A stretch of DNA of 6,005 nt from DATDRM01 sp035291705 (GTDB taxonomy: Bacteria; Chloroflexota; Anaerolineae; Anaerolineales; UBA4823): contig DATDRM010000327.1 in the NCBI GenBank assembly GCA_035291705.1, forward strand, positions 1-6,005, given 5' to 3'. Each line of letters begins with the position of its first letter. Positions within the stretch are counted from its first letter, which is position 1. The notes under the pieces were generated by a model, which was not told where the DNA came from, ran no database searches, and saw only the letters and a list, made by a program, of their open reading frames with translations. A program made the translations under genes and the position numbers. Shown here one piece after another: positions 5,883-6,005 of the stretch.

Positions 5883-5898
5883 GAGGGCGGACGCCCTC
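5883..5898 (+). other. Short GC-rich hairpin just after the binding-protein gene
   Basis: GAGGGCG (5883-5889) and CGCCCTC (5892-5898) are complementary; as a real hairpin the loop would open to GGAC with a 6-bp stem. It lies 20 bases after the stop codon at 5862. No U-run follows, so Rho-independent termination is doubtful. It may be part of the larger repeat unit that continues to the right. Confidence 0.5.
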
Positions 5899-5905
5899 AC
5901 CCCTG

Positions 5906-5955
5906 CCCCTCCCCCAAAACCTGTCCTGAGCGCAAGCCAGAGATCGGGGGAGGGG
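5906..5955. repeat. Inverted repeat with C/G-run arms, likely dispersed REP/MITE-like element
   Basis: CCCCTCCCCC (5906-5915) and GGGGGAGGGG (5946-5955) are exact reverse complements flanking 30 bases that include CTGTCCTGAGCGCAAG. I recall similar C-run/CCTGTCCTGAGCG/G-run units as common intergenic repeats in Chloroflexota genomes; this is from memory, not a search. In RNA it would fold as a long hairpin behind the binding-protein gene. Confidence 0.6.
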
Positions 5956-5966
5956 GAAAGGAATTT

Positions 5967-6005
5967 CGGGGTTTTCGGGCGGGTGAAATCCGCCCGAAAA
6001 CCCCG
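5967..6005. repeat. Perfect 16-bp stem-loop ending at the window edge
   Basis: CGGGGTTTTCGGGCGG (5967-5982) and CCGCCCGAAAACCCCG (5990-6005) are exact reverse complements around the loop GTGAAAT. The second arm ends at the last base, so the stem may extend further. The T-run lies inside the 5' arm and the A-run inside the 3' arm, the opposite of an intrinsic terminator. Its position after a binding-protein gene suggests an mRNA-stabilising intercistronic hairpin like the malE-malF REP elements of E. coli, or a mobile repeat arm. Confidence 0.7.

Noticed and set aside
1..6005. CRISPR arrays, tRNA or rRNA genes, transposase genes
   Set aside because: No regularly spaced repeats, cloverleaf-like sequence, rRNA segment or transposase motif was seen on either strand.

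Overview
This window looks like chromosomal DNA from a moderately GC-rich bacterium, most likely a member of Chloroflexota (Anaerolineae or a relative). The main clue is the ABC sugar-binding lipoprotein at the right end. Its lipobox is followed by a long Val/Glu-rich spacer (VEVVKTVVVVET...), a style I associate with Chloroflexota solute-binding proteins. The C/G-rich inverted repeat after it also resembles dispersed repeats of that phylum. The assignment is an inference from protein style; no rRNA or other phylogenetic marker is present.

Layout. (1) Positions 1-497, minus strand: the N-terminal half of a thiolase (acetyl-CoA acyltransferase), cut by the window edge and reading away from everything else. 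(2) 498-812: a divergent intergenic region that must hold the thiolase promoter and probably the promoter for the rightward genes. (3) 813-1859, plus: a close match to GDP-mannose 3,5-epimerase, best known from plant ascorbate synthesis. (4) 1947-2753, plus: a short GHMP-kinase-like protein that keeps the sugar-binding and C-terminal motifs but lacks a recognisable ATP-loop motif. (5) 2754-2951: a regulatory gap with a near-consensus promoter (TTGACA, 17 bp, TACAAT) overlapped by a perfect 18-bp LacI-type operator. (6) 2952-4085, plus: a LacI/PurR-family repressor with a TTG start and a 45-residue C-terminal extension. (7) 4086-4266: a leader with an orphan perfect Shine-Dalgarno sequence and two adjacent hairpins. 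(8) 4267-5862, plus: the ABC sugar-binding lipoprotein. (9) 5863-6005: inverted repeats, including a perfect 16-bp stem-loop that ends exactly at the window edge.

How the genes may work together (inference). The repressor sits next to a sugar-binding protein and carries a textbook operator on its own promoter. That suggests an autoregulated unit of repressor plus carbohydrate ABC transporter, with permease genes probably just beyond the right edge. The upstream epimerase and GHMP-like gene form a tight pair that may process a nucleotide-activated or phosphorylated sugar such as L-galactose, L-gulose or a heptose. Whether they belong to the same regulon is open: no second copy of the operator was found in front of them. 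The epimerase plus degenerate GHMP protein next to a sugar-uptake locus is the part most likely to be an undescribed pathway. The thiolase is probably unrelated.
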